DNA of 64,000 nucleotides from positions 1-64,000 of the forward strand of contig CALXKN010000009.1 in assembly GCA_944388995.1 (NCBI GenBank). The letters are read 5' to 3'. This stretch comes from an uncultured Spirochaetota bacterium (GTDB taxonomy: Bacteria > Spirochaetota > Spirochaetia > JAFGXN01). A model generated the notes under the pieces. The model was given only the letters and a program-made list of their open reading frames with translations, ran no database searches and was not told where the DNA came from. Below are positions 35,431-42,723 of the stretch, piece after piece. The position numbers were made by a program, and so were the translations under genes. Numbering within the stretch: the stretch's first letter is position 1; each line of letters begins with the position of its first letter.

Positions 35431-35715
35431 TTATTTAAGGCCCATTTCTCTTAATTTCCGCGTATAAATCCGGATGCATAAACGGTAAACCTCTGCCGGT
35501 TTATTCCCGATGTTGACCGCATCATTACAGCGATTACAGCAAACCATCTCTCCGTTATCAATATCATCGATAATGACTGATCCGTATTTTCGTCTGTAAT
35601 CGTCCCTGTTCGCGATTTTATGCGCAAACTGCGGATTCTGCATATAAGCCCCGCAAACAGAACAATATCCGCCTTGCCGGTTTATCTTATAAACGTTATC
35701 GCGCTTTGTTCTCAT
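35431..35715 (-). CDS. HNH-like zinc protein (recombination/nuclease-type)
   Basis: 94 aa, ATG 35715 (SD GGAGGAGGG), ATGA-type overlap with the upstream gene. GYCSVCGAYMQNPQFAHKIANR and MVCCNRCNDAVNIGNKP give paired cysteines around a central His, the layout of an HNH fold. Probably a small phage nuclease or NinG-like recombination factor; which one cannot be decided. Confidence 0.6.
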   Translation of the reverse strand: MRTKRDNVYKINRQGGYCSVCGAYMQNPQFAHKIANRDDYRRKYGSVIIDDIDNGEMVCCNRCNDAVNIGNKPAEVYRLCIRIYTRKLREMGLK

Positions 35716-36179
35716 CTTTCGCCCTCCTCCAGCCGGATGGAATGCTCGGCCGCAAACTGTTTAATCGTATCAATCAGCATTGCCGCCTGTTCAACAGATA
35801 TCTTTGTCTCCGACTCGGGAACCGGTTCGCCGTCAAACGGAGAAATAACAATATCCCCGTATTTGTCATGCATAAAAGGATATCCGCGATTAAACGCCAT
35901 CCTCTTCATTGCAAACTTCACAACCGCAAAATCCATGCCCAATTCAACCGAGATCTGCTTGCAGTATCCGTTGATAGCGTGATTCTGACTCTTATATCCG
36001 GTAGAGCGCAAGTGAACCGGAAGAGAAATAATCACCTGAAGAAAGCCTCCGTGCTTCTTTCTCGCTTCATCGACAATCTCGTTCACCGCGCCGCCGAGCC
36101 CCCGGTAGTTGGCAAAATCTTTCAATCCGGCGGCAGCCTTTTCTGTCGCAAACGCCACAATTTCCAATCGCTTTTTCAT
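35712..36179 (-). CDS. Possible NinB-like recombination protein
   Basis: 155 aa from ATG 36179 (SD GAGGG). HLRSTGYKSQNHAINGYCKQIS, then VVKFAMKRMAFNRGYP and a closing SVEQAAMLIDTIKQFAAEHSI, resembles NinB-type phage proteins in motif order and ending. It sits with an HNH-like gene, SSB and RecT, which fits recombination. Assignment tentative. Confidence 0.5.
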   Translation of the reverse strand: MKKRLEIVAFATEKAAAGLKDFANYRGLGGAVNEIVDEARKKHGGFLQVIISLPVHLRSTGYKSQNHAINGYCKQISVELGMDFAVVKFAMKRMAFNRGYPFMHDKYGDIVISPFDGEPVPESETKISVEQAAMLIDTIKQFAAEHSIRLEEGER

Positions 36180-36194
36180 ATCTGCCCTCAATTT

Positions 36195-36422
36195 TTACAT
36201 TTTTGCTACTATCGGAAAGTAAACATTTGTTTTATCATCTCTTTCGTTTGGATAGCAAGGAGCAGAACATCCATCTTTTGTGTCAAATGCGCAAAAATAA
36301 CAACAGGATTTCTTTTTTTTATTCTCCTCTGGCCCGGCAACTTTGATTTTATCACCATTGTATTCGACAACTTCACCGACTTTTATTTTCGCTAATTCTT
36401 TAACCTCTGTTATTTTTACCAT
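36195..36422 (-). CDS. Small cysteine-rich phage protein
   Basis: 75 aa, ATG 36422 (SD GAGGAGG). The N-terminal half forms short strands (VGEVVEYNGDKIKV); the C-terminal half has five Cys in KSCCYFCAFDTKDGCSAPCYP, probably a metal site. Not recognised. Confidence 0.55.
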   Translation of the reverse strand: MVKITEVKELAKIKVGEVVEYNGDKIKVAGPEENKKKKSCCYFCAFDTKDGCSAPCYPNERDDKTNVYFPIVAKM

Positions 36423-36434
36423 CTTTTTGCCTCC

Positions 36435-36482
36435 TCATATTCCGTGCGACCGGAAAAACTTTGCTTTCTTTTCGTCTGTCAT
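36435..36482 (-). CDS. Possible 15-residue ORF between two genes
   Basis: ATG 36482 lies 4 nt after GGGAGGAT and reads MTDEKKAKFFRSHGI before TGA; the stop lies just before the SD of the next gene. The strong ribosome site suggests translation, perhaps only to couple the neighbours. Could be chance. Confidence 0.3.
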   Translation of the reverse strand: MTDEKKAKFFRSHGI

Positions 36483-36483
36483 T

Positions 36484-36759
36484 TTATCCTCCCAGAACAG
36501 CCGAAAAGAATTCGTTTATTTCTTCTTCAGAGAGATAAAGCCGGATTGCAATATCTCTACAAATAAATTCCAAAATCCCGTGTATGTCTGTTATTGTCCA
36601 ATCGTCCATACTCACATACTCATTTTCATCTCCCCACACTTCCGCTTGACCAATAATTGTAGTATATGTTTCTGAACCATTATTTTTTATTTTTATATCG
36701 ATTCGTTCTTTTGTTGCCACGATATTAAATGTATCTGTCTTTTTTTGAAATTTTTTCAT
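36484..36759 (-). CDS. Hypothetical phage protein
   Basis: 91 aa from ATG 36759 (SD GAGGAG). Beta-rich start (DTFNIVATKERIDIKIKNNGSETYTTI), then an aromatic-acidic middle and a C-terminal helix (SEEEINEFFSAVL). Not recognised. Confidence 0.5.
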   Translation of the reverse strand: MKKFQKKTDTFNIVATKERIDIKIKNNGSETYTTIIGQAEVWGDENEYVSMDDWTITDIHGILEFICRDIAIRLYLSEEEINEFFSAVLGG

Positions 36760-36829
36760 ATTTACTCCTCTTTCATTCTCCCACAAATTGTTCTGCCCAC
36801 TTTATCTGATTTATTTTCTTCATATTTTG

Positions 36830-37114
36830 CTATTTAACCTCCAAAATATCGATTATTTGGAGGATATACACCTTTCTGTCTGCCGGCGCGCCCCATTCCG
36901 GACGACCAAACCCGACTGTTTTTTCAACAATCAAATCCGCATAAGGCGCATCTTTTTGACAACCGCTTTTTATTCTCACCCAAAAATTGAGCCCAGCATA
37001 ACCATATCTGCGTATACGTGCATCCCAATACGGAGTTACATCCCGATACACCTCTTTCTTCGCCCCAGAACAGACCATGTCAAACCACTTACGCTTCATC
37101 TGAAGTATCAGCAT
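36830..37114 (-). CDS. ASCH-domain protein
   Basis: 94 aa, ATG 37114 (SD AGAGGAAG). MKRKWFDMVCSGAKKEVYRDVTPYWDARI is the conserved start of ASCH proteins, small beta-barrels thought to bind RNA or modified bases, and sometimes RNases. It overlaps the DUF1064 gene by 26 bases. Common in phage early regions. Confidence 0.75.
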   Translation of the reverse strand: MLILQMKRKWFDMVCSGAKKEVYRDVTPYWDARIRRYGYAGLNFWVRIKSGCQKDAPYADLIVEKTVGFGRPEWGAPADRKVYILQIIDILEVK

Positions 37115-37478
37115 GTTTTGTTTCTTCCTCTCGAAATATTTCCTTGAAAATCACATCCTCGCCGGAAGCGGCAAGCCTCGACAACAGTAACTTTTTCTTT
37201 ATCTTGTAGTCTTTTGTCAAAAATCCTTTAACATCTTCGATCACTTTTTGCCCGTTTTTCGTCATATAAGAAAAATCGGCGATATAAACAACCTTCCGTA
37301 CACATTGACCGCGGTAGTAAAATTTTGGCAAAAGTTCGTATTTCGGCTGCAGTTCCAAAGCGGTAATTTCTCCTCTTTTCTGCATTTCCTTTAACACCTT
37401 ATACCGGGCCGCTTCCCGTGCACTGTCAAAAAGGATCCCGTCTGCTTCTGTTTTCCGGTTAAAGAACTTATTTCTCAC
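37089..37478 (-). CDS. DUF1064 family phage nuclease-like protein
   Basis: 129 aa from GTG 37478, overlapping the previous stop as GTGA with GGAAG upstream. DGILFDSAREAARYKVLKEMQKRGEI, LQPKYELLPKF and YIADFSYMTKNGQKVIEDVKGFLTKDYKIKKKL show the DUF1064 pattern: Glu, Asp and ExK-like residues of a restriction-endonuclease fold, as in Holliday-junction or structure-specific phage nucleases. Confidence 0.75.
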   Translation of the reverse strand: MRNKFFNRKTEADGILFDSAREAARYKVLKEMQKRGEITALELQPKYELLPKFYYRGQCVRKVVYIADFSYMTKNGQKVIEDVKGFLTKDYKIKKKLLLSRLAASGEDVIFKEIFREEETKHADTSDEA

Positions 37479-37849
37479 TTCCTTTCACCCCTCCAAAATT
37501 TACGCGAAAAATTCTCGATTTTTTTCTTTGCTTCATCGATTTCCGATTCAGTTAAACTGATACTCGCCATAAAACAATTCCCGTTAATATGTATTGAGTC
37601 CGCATAAAAGACAACAGTAAATTTATCTTTCATGTAACTTCGGAAGGTAACAATTTTCTCTCCGTCAGGGGTGACCGTATGACAAATAGATTTTATTACG
37701 ATAAAATAATTTAAATGATCTTTTTTGTTTTTCCTGCATTCGAGTGCTATCACATACCCACTGATTTTTTTTATTACTAAGCTAATGTTCTCTTTTTTAA
37801 AAATCGTCATGACATTCATACAACGCAAAAAATAACCCGCTTTTACCAC
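37475..37849 (-). CDS. Hypothetical phage protein
   Basis: 124 aa if GTG 37849 is used; ATG 37810 (MTIFKKENIS) is another choice, neither with a clear SD. Mostly beta with hydrophobic alternation and a C-terminal helix (SLTESEIDEAKKKIENFSR). A weak likeness in build to the gene at 36484. Function unknown. Confidence 0.45.
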   Translation of the reverse strand: MVKAGYFLRCMNVMTIFKKENISLVIKKISGYVIALECRKNKKDHLNYFIVIKSICHTVTPDGEKIVTFRSYMKDKFTVVFYADSIHINGNCFMASISLTESEIDEAKKKIENFSRKFWRGERK

Positions 37850-37859
37850 CGTCGCATAT

Positions 37860-37937
37860 TTATTCCTTATATTTCAACAGTATCGCCGTTATAATTATTG
37901 TTGTCCAAATGACAAAAATAATCTTCATGTCAATCAT
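37860..37937 (-). CDS. Possible 25-residue membrane peptide
   Basis: ATG 37937, 8 nt after GAGGAT, encodes MIDMK then a single hydrophobic helix (IIFVIWTTIIITAILL) and a basic end. It lies just after ssb. Small, so it may be chance, but ribosome site, start and membrane helix agree. Confidence 0.4.
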   Translation of the reverse strand: MIDMKIIFVIWTTIIITAILLKYKE

Positions 37938-37947
37938 TTGATCATCC

Positions 37948-38403
37948 TCAAAACGGAATATCATCCTCGAACTCCGTCGACTGCGCCCTCTGATACTGCC
38001 CCACCGGTGCGGCCGCTGCCGTTTGCGGTGTGTAATACCCGGTATCACCGCCGCCGTAATTCCCGGACTCGGCAGCAGCGGGCCCGCCGAGAAGCTGAAC
38101 CTGATGGACAAATACGGTAACTTTACTGCGGTTAATCCCATCCTGCTGCCATCGTTGCTGCACCAATTCTCCATCAATGGCAATCTGCTTCCCCTTTCGA
38201 AGATATGTACTCAAAGATTCGGCCATTTTGCCGACAATATCACACTCGAAAAAACTGACTTCATCCGCATAGCCGGACTCCGTTTTTCGGCTGCGATTGA
38301 CCGCAACCGAAAAATGTCCGAAACAAACACCGGAGTTCGAATAACGCAGCTCGACATCCTTCGTCAGTCTACCGATTAAAACCACACGGTTAAGATCCTT
38401 CAT
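37948..38403 (-). CDS. ssb: Single-stranded DNA-binding protein
   Basis: 151 aa, ATG 38403 (SD AAGGAG). OB fold starting LNRVVLIGRLTKDVELRY with GVCFGHFSVAVNR, FFECDIVGKMAESLSTYLRKGKQIAIDGEL, then a glycine/glutamine-rich linker and the acidic tip DDIPF that recruits partner proteins. It works with the RecT/YqaJ recombination genes downstream in the cluster order. Size is slightly short of host SSBs. Confidence 0.9.
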   Translation of the reverse strand: MKDLNRVVLIGRLTKDVELRYSNSGVCFGHFSVAVNRSRKTESGYADEVSFFECDIVGKMAESLSTYLRKGKQIAIDGELVQQRWQQDGINRSKVTVFVHQVQLLGGPAAAESGNYGGGDTGYYTPQTAAAAPVGQYQRAQSTEFEDDIPF

Positions 38404-38693
38404 ACGTAACTCCTTACCTGCACCGACGGATGCTTCAGGAAAATCATCGAATTTCTCAATGCACCGATATTCTCACTCTTCACGTAATATTTGGCATGCA
38501 AAGATCCGTTTTGGTTTTTGACCGGTTCAGTCTCGATAATAGCCCCGTATTTTCGAAGCTCATGGATAATCGACGACAACCTCATCGAACCGAACAGATT
38601 CAGAGCATCCAGCGGTGTCAGAGTCTTACCCTCGGCCAGCCACTCGGCGGCCGAAAGGATTTGACTTTTAACTCTTTTATTCACGTTTGCCAT
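38400..38693 (-). CDS. Helix-turn-helix phage protein
   Basis: 97 aa, ATG 38693 (SD GAGGGG). SAAEWLAEGKTLTPLDALNLFGSMRLSSIIHELRKYGAII is a winged-helix pattern common to small phage proteins near recT/ssb. It may bind DNA or regulate the early operon; role unknown. Overlaps ssb by 4 bases. Confidence 0.6.
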   Translation of the reverse strand: MANVNKRVKSQILSAAEWLAEGKTLTPLDALNLFGSMRLSSIIHELRKYGAIIETEPVKNQNGSLHAKYYVKSENIGALRNSMIFLKHPSVQVRSYV

Positions 38694-38705
38694 AGTTCCC
38701 CTCCA

Positions 38706-39665
38706 TTAAAACGTAAAATCGTTTTCCGGCTGCGGATCACGGCTGAACAGCCCTTCAATGACATCATCCTTCTTTGGAATCGAAGCCCGAATCACAGGGT
38801 CCGCTTCCGGCAAACTCTGTTCGGGATTCTCCGCCGGCGGTAAATCGTATGTCGGCGTCAGGGACAAAACATTATCGTCAACGCGAAAATCAATCGAGCT
38901 TTCGTCTGACGAAAACGCTGTCTGCATTTCAACCGATTTCGGCGCGTATTTCAATAAATCAATCAACACCGTCTTTTTAGCCATCGAATCAAAAGCCGTC
39001 GCCCAGGACGAAGAAGAAGCAAAAGACTTCGTCTTTTCGTTGAACGATTTCGAATACTTTCGCGCATGATTCATCACATCGGTACGACTCCAAACCGAAA
39101 AATTGTATCCGCCGTTTTTCAGCCGATAAATGGCGTAATAGTACGACGGCTCACTGTCCGCCTTCCGGTTGTTGGCCGGAATATGCTTCAACACCGGCTC
39201 AAGTCCGAAAGCAAACTCAAACTTATCTTCCGGGTATACCGCCATCGCCGTCAAAGACTGATACTCTCCCGACCGGTAGGCCAGTTCCAACACTCCGCGG
39301 TATCCAATCTGAAAATTACAGATCATCATATTCCGCTTGCTGTCAAAATACGGGATAAGGTACGACTGCCCCATCGGGGTGTTGACCTCCAACCCCAGCT
39401 GCGCCGATAACATTACAGACGCCAAAAACGAATTGGGATCACATTGCGCCAGTTTCGGAGTCGTCCGCAAGGCCGTTACAATAATCCGCACCAGTCTGTC
39501 CGGAGACAGAAATTTCGGCAACGCACTGGAAATCTGATCTATCTGCCGACGCAAAAGCGTTATCAGATTTTCACCGCTTCCGGCAGGCTTCTGCGGCTGC
39601 GTAAACGGCGCACCCCCTCCGACATTCTGCCCGTTCGGCATATAACCTCTTTGATTCACCACCAT
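38706..39665 (-). CDS. recT: RecT single-strand annealing recombinase
   Basis: 319 aa, ATG 39665 (SD AGGAGG). ALPKFLSPDRLVRIIVTALRTTPKLAQCDPNSFLASVMLSAQLGLE, then GQSYLIPYF, CNFQIGYRGVLELAYRSGEYQSL and SSSWATAFDSMAKKTVLIDLLKYAP are core RecT family segments. It anneals complementary strands produced by the YqaJ-type exonuclease encoded two genes upstream. The C-terminal ~70 residues are variable and acidic. Confidence 0.9.
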   Translation of the reverse strand: MVVNQRGYMPNGQNVGGGAPFTQPQKPAGSGENLITLLRRQIDQISSALPKFLSPDRLVRIIVTALRTTPKLAQCDPNSFLASVMLSAQLGLEVNTPMGQSYLIPYFDSKRNMMICNFQIGYRGVLELAYRSGEYQSLTAMAVYPEDKFEFAFGLEPVLKHIPANNRKADSEPSYYYAIYRLKNGGYNFSVWSRTDVMNHARKYSKSFNEKTKSFASSSSWATAFDSMAKKTVLIDLLKYAPKSVEMQTAFSSDESSIDFRVDDNVLSLTPTYDLPPAENPEQSLPEADPVIRASIPKKDDVIEGLFSRDPQPENDFTF

Positions 39666-39668
39666 AAA

Positions 39669-40583
39669 TTACCTCCTGATTTGATAATATTTGATTTCAT
39701 GGGCAACCATATATTCTTTCAGTTTCCCAAGCTGCGTGCGTGTTCCGCTGATTTCCAAAATACAACGGACAACCGGTTCCTCTTCCCTTGCACAAGGATA
39801 ATCCCGTTCCTCAATCTCTTTTTCCGGCTGAAAGGATTCCACGGGTCCGCTGACTTCCGCAACTTCGGCCTCATCAACCTCATCCGCGGAATGCGCTTCT
39901 TCTGCCCGCCGCAACTCTTCGGCCTTTCTTCTGGCCGCCTCTTCGCCGATTTTGGAAATAACCGCGCTCAACGGAATCCCCAACTCATACTGAGATATAA
40001 AAAGTTCGGGCGAAATAGCCGTGTAGAGACCGGCCGACTGAACCTCGCAGCTTTTGACGATAGCCTCTTTGTCGTTTTTTTCGCCCTCGGCTTTTGCGGC
40101 CAAAACCGAAAACAGCTCATCCAATTCGGCATCGATGTCTTTATCTTTCGCCGTTTTGTTAAGCCATTTGTCTTTAACACTTACCTGCAAAAAATACTTC
40201 TCCGGCAGATTCCACTTTGCCTGTTTGACGGCAATTTTGTCTTTAATCCGATCCGCACGCGCCGCCCTGTCTGACTCCTCAAACGCCTCAATCTGCCGCT
40301 TCAACGGATGCTCGACTTCGGCCACAATGGCCAGCAATTCCTTACAGGCCGCGTCAAAATCATCAACCGGCTTTTGCAACTCCTTCTTAATTTTTTTCCG
40401 TTGCGAATCAATCTGAATCCGTAACGACGCCAAATCCTTCTGCAGCGATTGAGATTCTTTCAGATTTTCTTCCGTCACTACAAGATTCTTCATCGATTCC
40501 AGTTTAGAAGAAAGCTGCGTTTTCACTTCTTCGTTATTCCAGACAATCGACCCGCTGTTGATTTTCGAAACAACAATCTCCAT
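39669..40583 (-). CDS. DUF1351 family phage protein
   Basis: 304 aa, ATG 40583 (SD AGGAGG). The N-terminal VTEENLKESQSLQKDLASLRIQIDSQRKKIKKELQKPVDDFDAACKEL pattern and a long coiled coil are typical of DUF1351, which regularly lies between recT and the exonuclease gene. The C-terminal ~50 residues resemble a small ACT-like strand-helix unit (RCILEISGTRTQLGKLKEYMVAHEI). Probably a recombination accessory. Confidence 0.75.
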   Translation of the reverse strand: MEIVVSKINSGSIVWNNEEVKTQLSSKLESMKNLVVTEENLKESQSLQKDLASLRIQIDSQRKKIKKELQKPVDDFDAACKELLAIVAEVEHPLKRQIEAFEESDRAARADRIKDKIAVKQAKWNLPEKYFLQVSVKDKWLNKTAKDKDIDAELDELFSVLAAKAEGEKNDKEAIVKSCEVQSAGLYTAISPELFISQYELGIPLSAVISKIGEEAARRKAEELRRAEEAHSADEVDEAEVAEVSGPVESFQPEKEIEERDYPCAREEEPVVRCILEISGTRTQLGKLKEYMVAHEIKYYQIRR

Positions 40584-41638
40584 TAAAAGACCTCCTTAAT
40601 CCCGACTGTTAATCGTGAAGTTTTATTTGTCGACAAACATTCCGAATACACATCTGGATACTTCCCTTTCAGTTTTCCCGTATCTACACGGGACGATTCG
40701 CCGGCGCTGAAAGACAAAGAAACGCCTTTGTCATTTTTGGCCAGCGTTACTTTGGTCGATTCGCTCTCGCTCCCGGAAGCATCCACATTCCGGTAAATGT
40801 AATCGCGGATCATCAACCCGATTTTCTCTTTTTTCTCCGAAGCCTCTTTCTCGGCCTTCTGCGATGCCGTATATGACCGAATCAGCTCATACAAATCTTC
40901 GTCTAACTCAATCTCGTATTCCCCGCCGGGCATCGCCGCATTGATAATCGATTTTTCGGCGTCAATCAGCTTCGGTGCCGGGGGCACTTTCGCAAGCACA
41001 TGCTCGTTCCAAAAACGCGACTCCTCGGCAATCAGCTGCTCGATAAACTCCGGATTTCTCTCGACAATAAAAATCATCAGCTTATCGGAACTCATCACAT
41101 ACACCGGCAGCAGAAAACGATCTATCCCGCTGACAGCCATCTGATGCTGAATCTGATAATAATAATCATCAGGAATTTCCTCCCGTTCCGGGGAATCCGA
41201 AAACCCGAAACCGTCCCGAGACGATTTGATTTCCACTCCCGTTTTTCCGATAAACCCCTGCCATTTGTATTTGAACTCATCGGTAATGACCCCGTCCAGA
41301 TTCGCACCCATAAACGGGAACCGTTCGCTTACCAACGCATACGGACAGGTATGAATCTTGATCCCCAGCGCCCGCTCCGTGTATTTACGGATAAACTCCT
41401 CAATCAAGGATCCGCGCTCGGTGGCCCCGTTCCCGCTGAAACCGCTGACTCCCTCAACCTTGTTCATGTACAAAGAAAACAGTGAGTGATAACGGCTTTC
41501 CGGATTGAACGACCCCGCATCGCTTCCGCCGATAAACCCGCGGCGAATATCCAGCCACTCCTTAAACTCTTCTTCGTTGTCTTTATAATTTTCGCCGTAT
41601 CGGATCACACGGCATCCCGGCCAATCAATCTTTTTCAT
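40583..41638 (-). CDS. YqaJ-type viral recombinase / exonuclease
   Basis: 351 aa from ATG 41638 (SD GAGGAG); the longer frame upstream is out-of-gene sequence. WLDIRRGFIGGSDAGSF, ATERGSLIEEFI, FMGANLDGVI and GVEIKSSRDG give the lambda-exonuclease fold with its Asp, Glu and Lys catalytic set, and YYYQIQHQMAVSG is the C-terminal signature. It resects double-strand ends 5' to 3' for RecT annealing. Confidence 0.85.
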   Translation of the reverse strand: MKKIDWPGCRVIRYGENYKDNEEEFKEWLDIRRGFIGGSDAGSFNPESRYHSLFSLYMNKVEGVSGFSGNGATERGSLIEEFIRKYTERALGIKIHTCPYALVSERFPFMGANLDGVITDEFKYKWQGFIGKTGVEIKSSRDGFGFSDSPEREEIPDDYYYQIQHQMAVSGIDRFLLPVYVMSSDKLMIFIVERNPEFIEQLIAEESRFWNEHVLAKVPPAPKLIDAEKSIINAAMPGGEYEIELDEDLYELIRSYTASQKAEKEASEKKEKIGLMIRDYIYRNVDASGSESESTKVTLAKNDKGVSLSFSAGESSRVDTGKLKGKYPDVYSECLSTNKTSRLTVGIKEVF

Positions 41639-41687
41639 TGACGTTTCTCCTCTATAATTTTTCCGAGAGAATGAAATGCCGCAACTG

Positions 41688-41858
41688 TCATCTCCATGCC
41701 CTCCATGCTCCGCGGCTCTTCGGCGCGTATATCGGCGCCTCGTCATCGTCGCATAATTGCTCATAGTAGTCGTCGTACCCGTCAAGGTATTCTTGATATT
41801 CGTCGTCGTCATCGTAAACGTCGGTTATCTCTGACGCATCATCATACGTTCCGCGCAT
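41688..41858 (-). CDS. Small acidic protein
   Basis: 56 aa from ATG 41858, 6 nt after AAGGAGG. The middle is strongly acidic and tyrosine-rich (TDVYDDDDEYQEYLDGYDDYYEQLCDDDEAP) and the end basic. DNA-mimic proteins that inhibit host nucleases or gyrase have such composition, but no homology is claimed. The 49 bases to the next gene hold nothing else. Confidence 0.6.
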   Translation of the reverse strand: MRGTYDDASEITDVYDDDDEYQEYLDGYDDYYEQLCDDDEAPIYAPKSRGAWRAWR

Positions 41859-42057
41859 CGTCCGCCTCCTTGCGCGCCTCGATAACCCGGCACGCCTCGT
41901 GATACGCGTTGACGACCAACTCGTCCGCCCGATTGATTGCGAAAAGTAAAACCTCGTAATCCTCAAACAACCGCTCCGAATCTTTTATTGCGGCGTACAT
42001 GTCGAATAATGCCGTGTGCATTTTCCCCAGTTTTTTGACGATTTTCGCGTCTTTCAT
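41842..42057 (-). CDS. Small helical phage protein, first gene of the recombination operon
   Basis: 71 aa, ATG 42057 (SD GGAGAGAG). Entirely helical (KIVKKLGKMHTALFDMYAAIKDSERLFEDYEVLLFAINRADELV). It follows the promoter at 42206-42234 and the leader terminator at 42079-42115. Function unknown. Confidence 0.6.
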   Translation of the reverse strand: MKDAKIVKKLGKMHTALFDMYAAIKDSERLFEDYEVLLFAINRADELVVNAYHEACRVIEARKEADDARNV

Positions 42058-42078
42058 TTTCTCTTCTCTCTCCTAAAA

Positions 42079-42160
42079 AAAAGAAGGCCGCCCGTTCTCA
42101 CACAAACAAGCGGCCCCGCCATTAACGGCGGGGAATGGTGTGAGTCATTCCCCGCAGTTA
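42079..42160 (-). terminator. Leader hairpins and intrinsic terminator before the recombination operon
   Basis: Reading leftward from the promoter: GCGGGGAATG/CATTCCCCGC (10 bp), CCCCGCC/GGCGGGG (7 bp), then GGCCGC paired with GCGGCC over a 19-base loop and followed by TTCTTTTTTTT, immediately before the SD of the first gene. The promoter would be silent for the genes unless the last hairpin is bypassed. Confidence 0.75.
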
Positions 42161-42179
42161 AATCCTTTTCGTTAAAACC

Positions 42180-42193
42180 ATTCAAAACTGAAT
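42180..42193. promoter_or_regulatory. Operator 1 of repressor I (ATTCAA palindrome)
   Basis: ATTCAAAACTGAAT, a near-perfect palindrome just downstream of the leftward -10 box at 42206, placed to block transcription start. Confidence 0.6.
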
Positions 42194-42205
42194 GATTTAT
42201 GCTTT

Positions 42206-42234
42206 ATAATACTTCTGTTTAGATTTATTGTCAA
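42206..42234 (-). promoter_or_regulatory. Leftward early promoter (PL-like) of the recombination/replication operon
   Basis: TTGACA (42229-42234), 17 bp, TATTAT (42206-42211), flanked by two ATTCAA-type operators. It drives the genes from 42057 leftward to the replication gene, with an attenuator in the leader. Confidence 0.8.
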
Positions 42235-42243
42235 TACTTTTTT

Positions 42244-42257
42244 ATTCAATTTTGAAT
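42244..42257. promoter_or_regulatory. Operator 2 of repressor I (ATTCAA palindrome)
   Basis: ATTCAATTTTGAAT, centred about 30 bases before the repressor ATG at 42281 and just upstream of the PL -35. It overlaps the place where the repressor's own -35 should be, as in lambda PRM. Confidence 0.65.
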
Positions 42258-42280
42258 TATTTTTCCCCGATATTAAATCT

Positions 42281-42547
42281 ATGGACGCTAAAACATTCTG
42301 GAACAACGTAAAGCCCTTAATCAAACAGCGAAACAAAACGCAAGAAAGTCTTGCCGCAGAGCTGAACATTCCTTTCGGGACATTCCAAGGATGGATTGCA
42401 AAATCAATTCTGCCAGATGTTATCTCCGCTTCCAAAATCGCCCGCGCCCTCGGCGTGTCGGTGGAGTATCTCGTGACCGGACAGGAGACCGACGGAAAAA
42501 AACAATTCATCGAAGACTTGAAAAACTTCATCGATGCGCACTCCTAA
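42281..42547 (+). CDS. HTH (XRE/CI-type) repressor I, no peptidase domain
   Basis: 88 aa. Residues ~15-67 are an XRE helix-turn-helix (QESLAAELNIPFGTFQGWI, ASKIARALGVSVEYLVTG), and a short helical C-terminus follows. It lacks the S24 domain, so it cannot self-cleave. There is no SD; GATATT lies 6 nt before ATG, so the mRNA is probably leaderless. Divergent from PL at 42206 and flanked by ATTCAA palindromes. Convergent with, and overlapping by 4 bases, the small gene at 42544. Confidence 0.8.
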   Translation: MDAKTFWNNVKPLIKQRNKTQESLAAELNIPFGTFQGWIAKSILPDVISASKIARALGVSVEYLVTGQETDGKKQFIEDLKNFIDAHS

Positions 42548-42723
42548 TCAATCACGATTAACACAGTCGCAAACCCATCAACCCCGATTGTTACCTTCTC
42601 CTCGTTTGGCACATCTATCCAATTAACACCCCTTCTTCTTTTCAGCTCTTCCATCAGTTCACCAGTCGTGCATTCACACAGAATACAAGCCTTTCTTTGC
42701 TCGTCGATTTCATCCTCGTTCAT
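42544..42723 (-). CDS. Small phage protein, 59 aa
   Basis: ATG 42723 overlaps the radical-SAM stop as ATGA, with GGAGGT 6 nt upstream. Starts MNEDEIDEQRKACILCECTTG, then a basic helix (MEELKRRRG) and two strands to the end. Last gene of the leftward operon starting at 45830. Not recognised. Confidence 0.6.
   Translation of the reverse strand: MNEDEIDEQRKACILCECTTGELMEELKRRRGVNWIDVPNEEKVTIGVDGFATVLIVID

Noticed and set aside
36788-37147. Rightward ORFs opposite the early and late genes
   Set aside because: Shadow frames with no ribosome sites and unnatural composition, opposite genes with good SDs.
41688-41858. Named DNA-mimic anti-restriction protein
   Set aside because: Acidic composition alone is not enough; no family recognised.
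42085-42160. IS-type inverted repeats
   Set aside because: The palindromes are leader hairpins between promoter and first gene; no transposase or target duplication seen.
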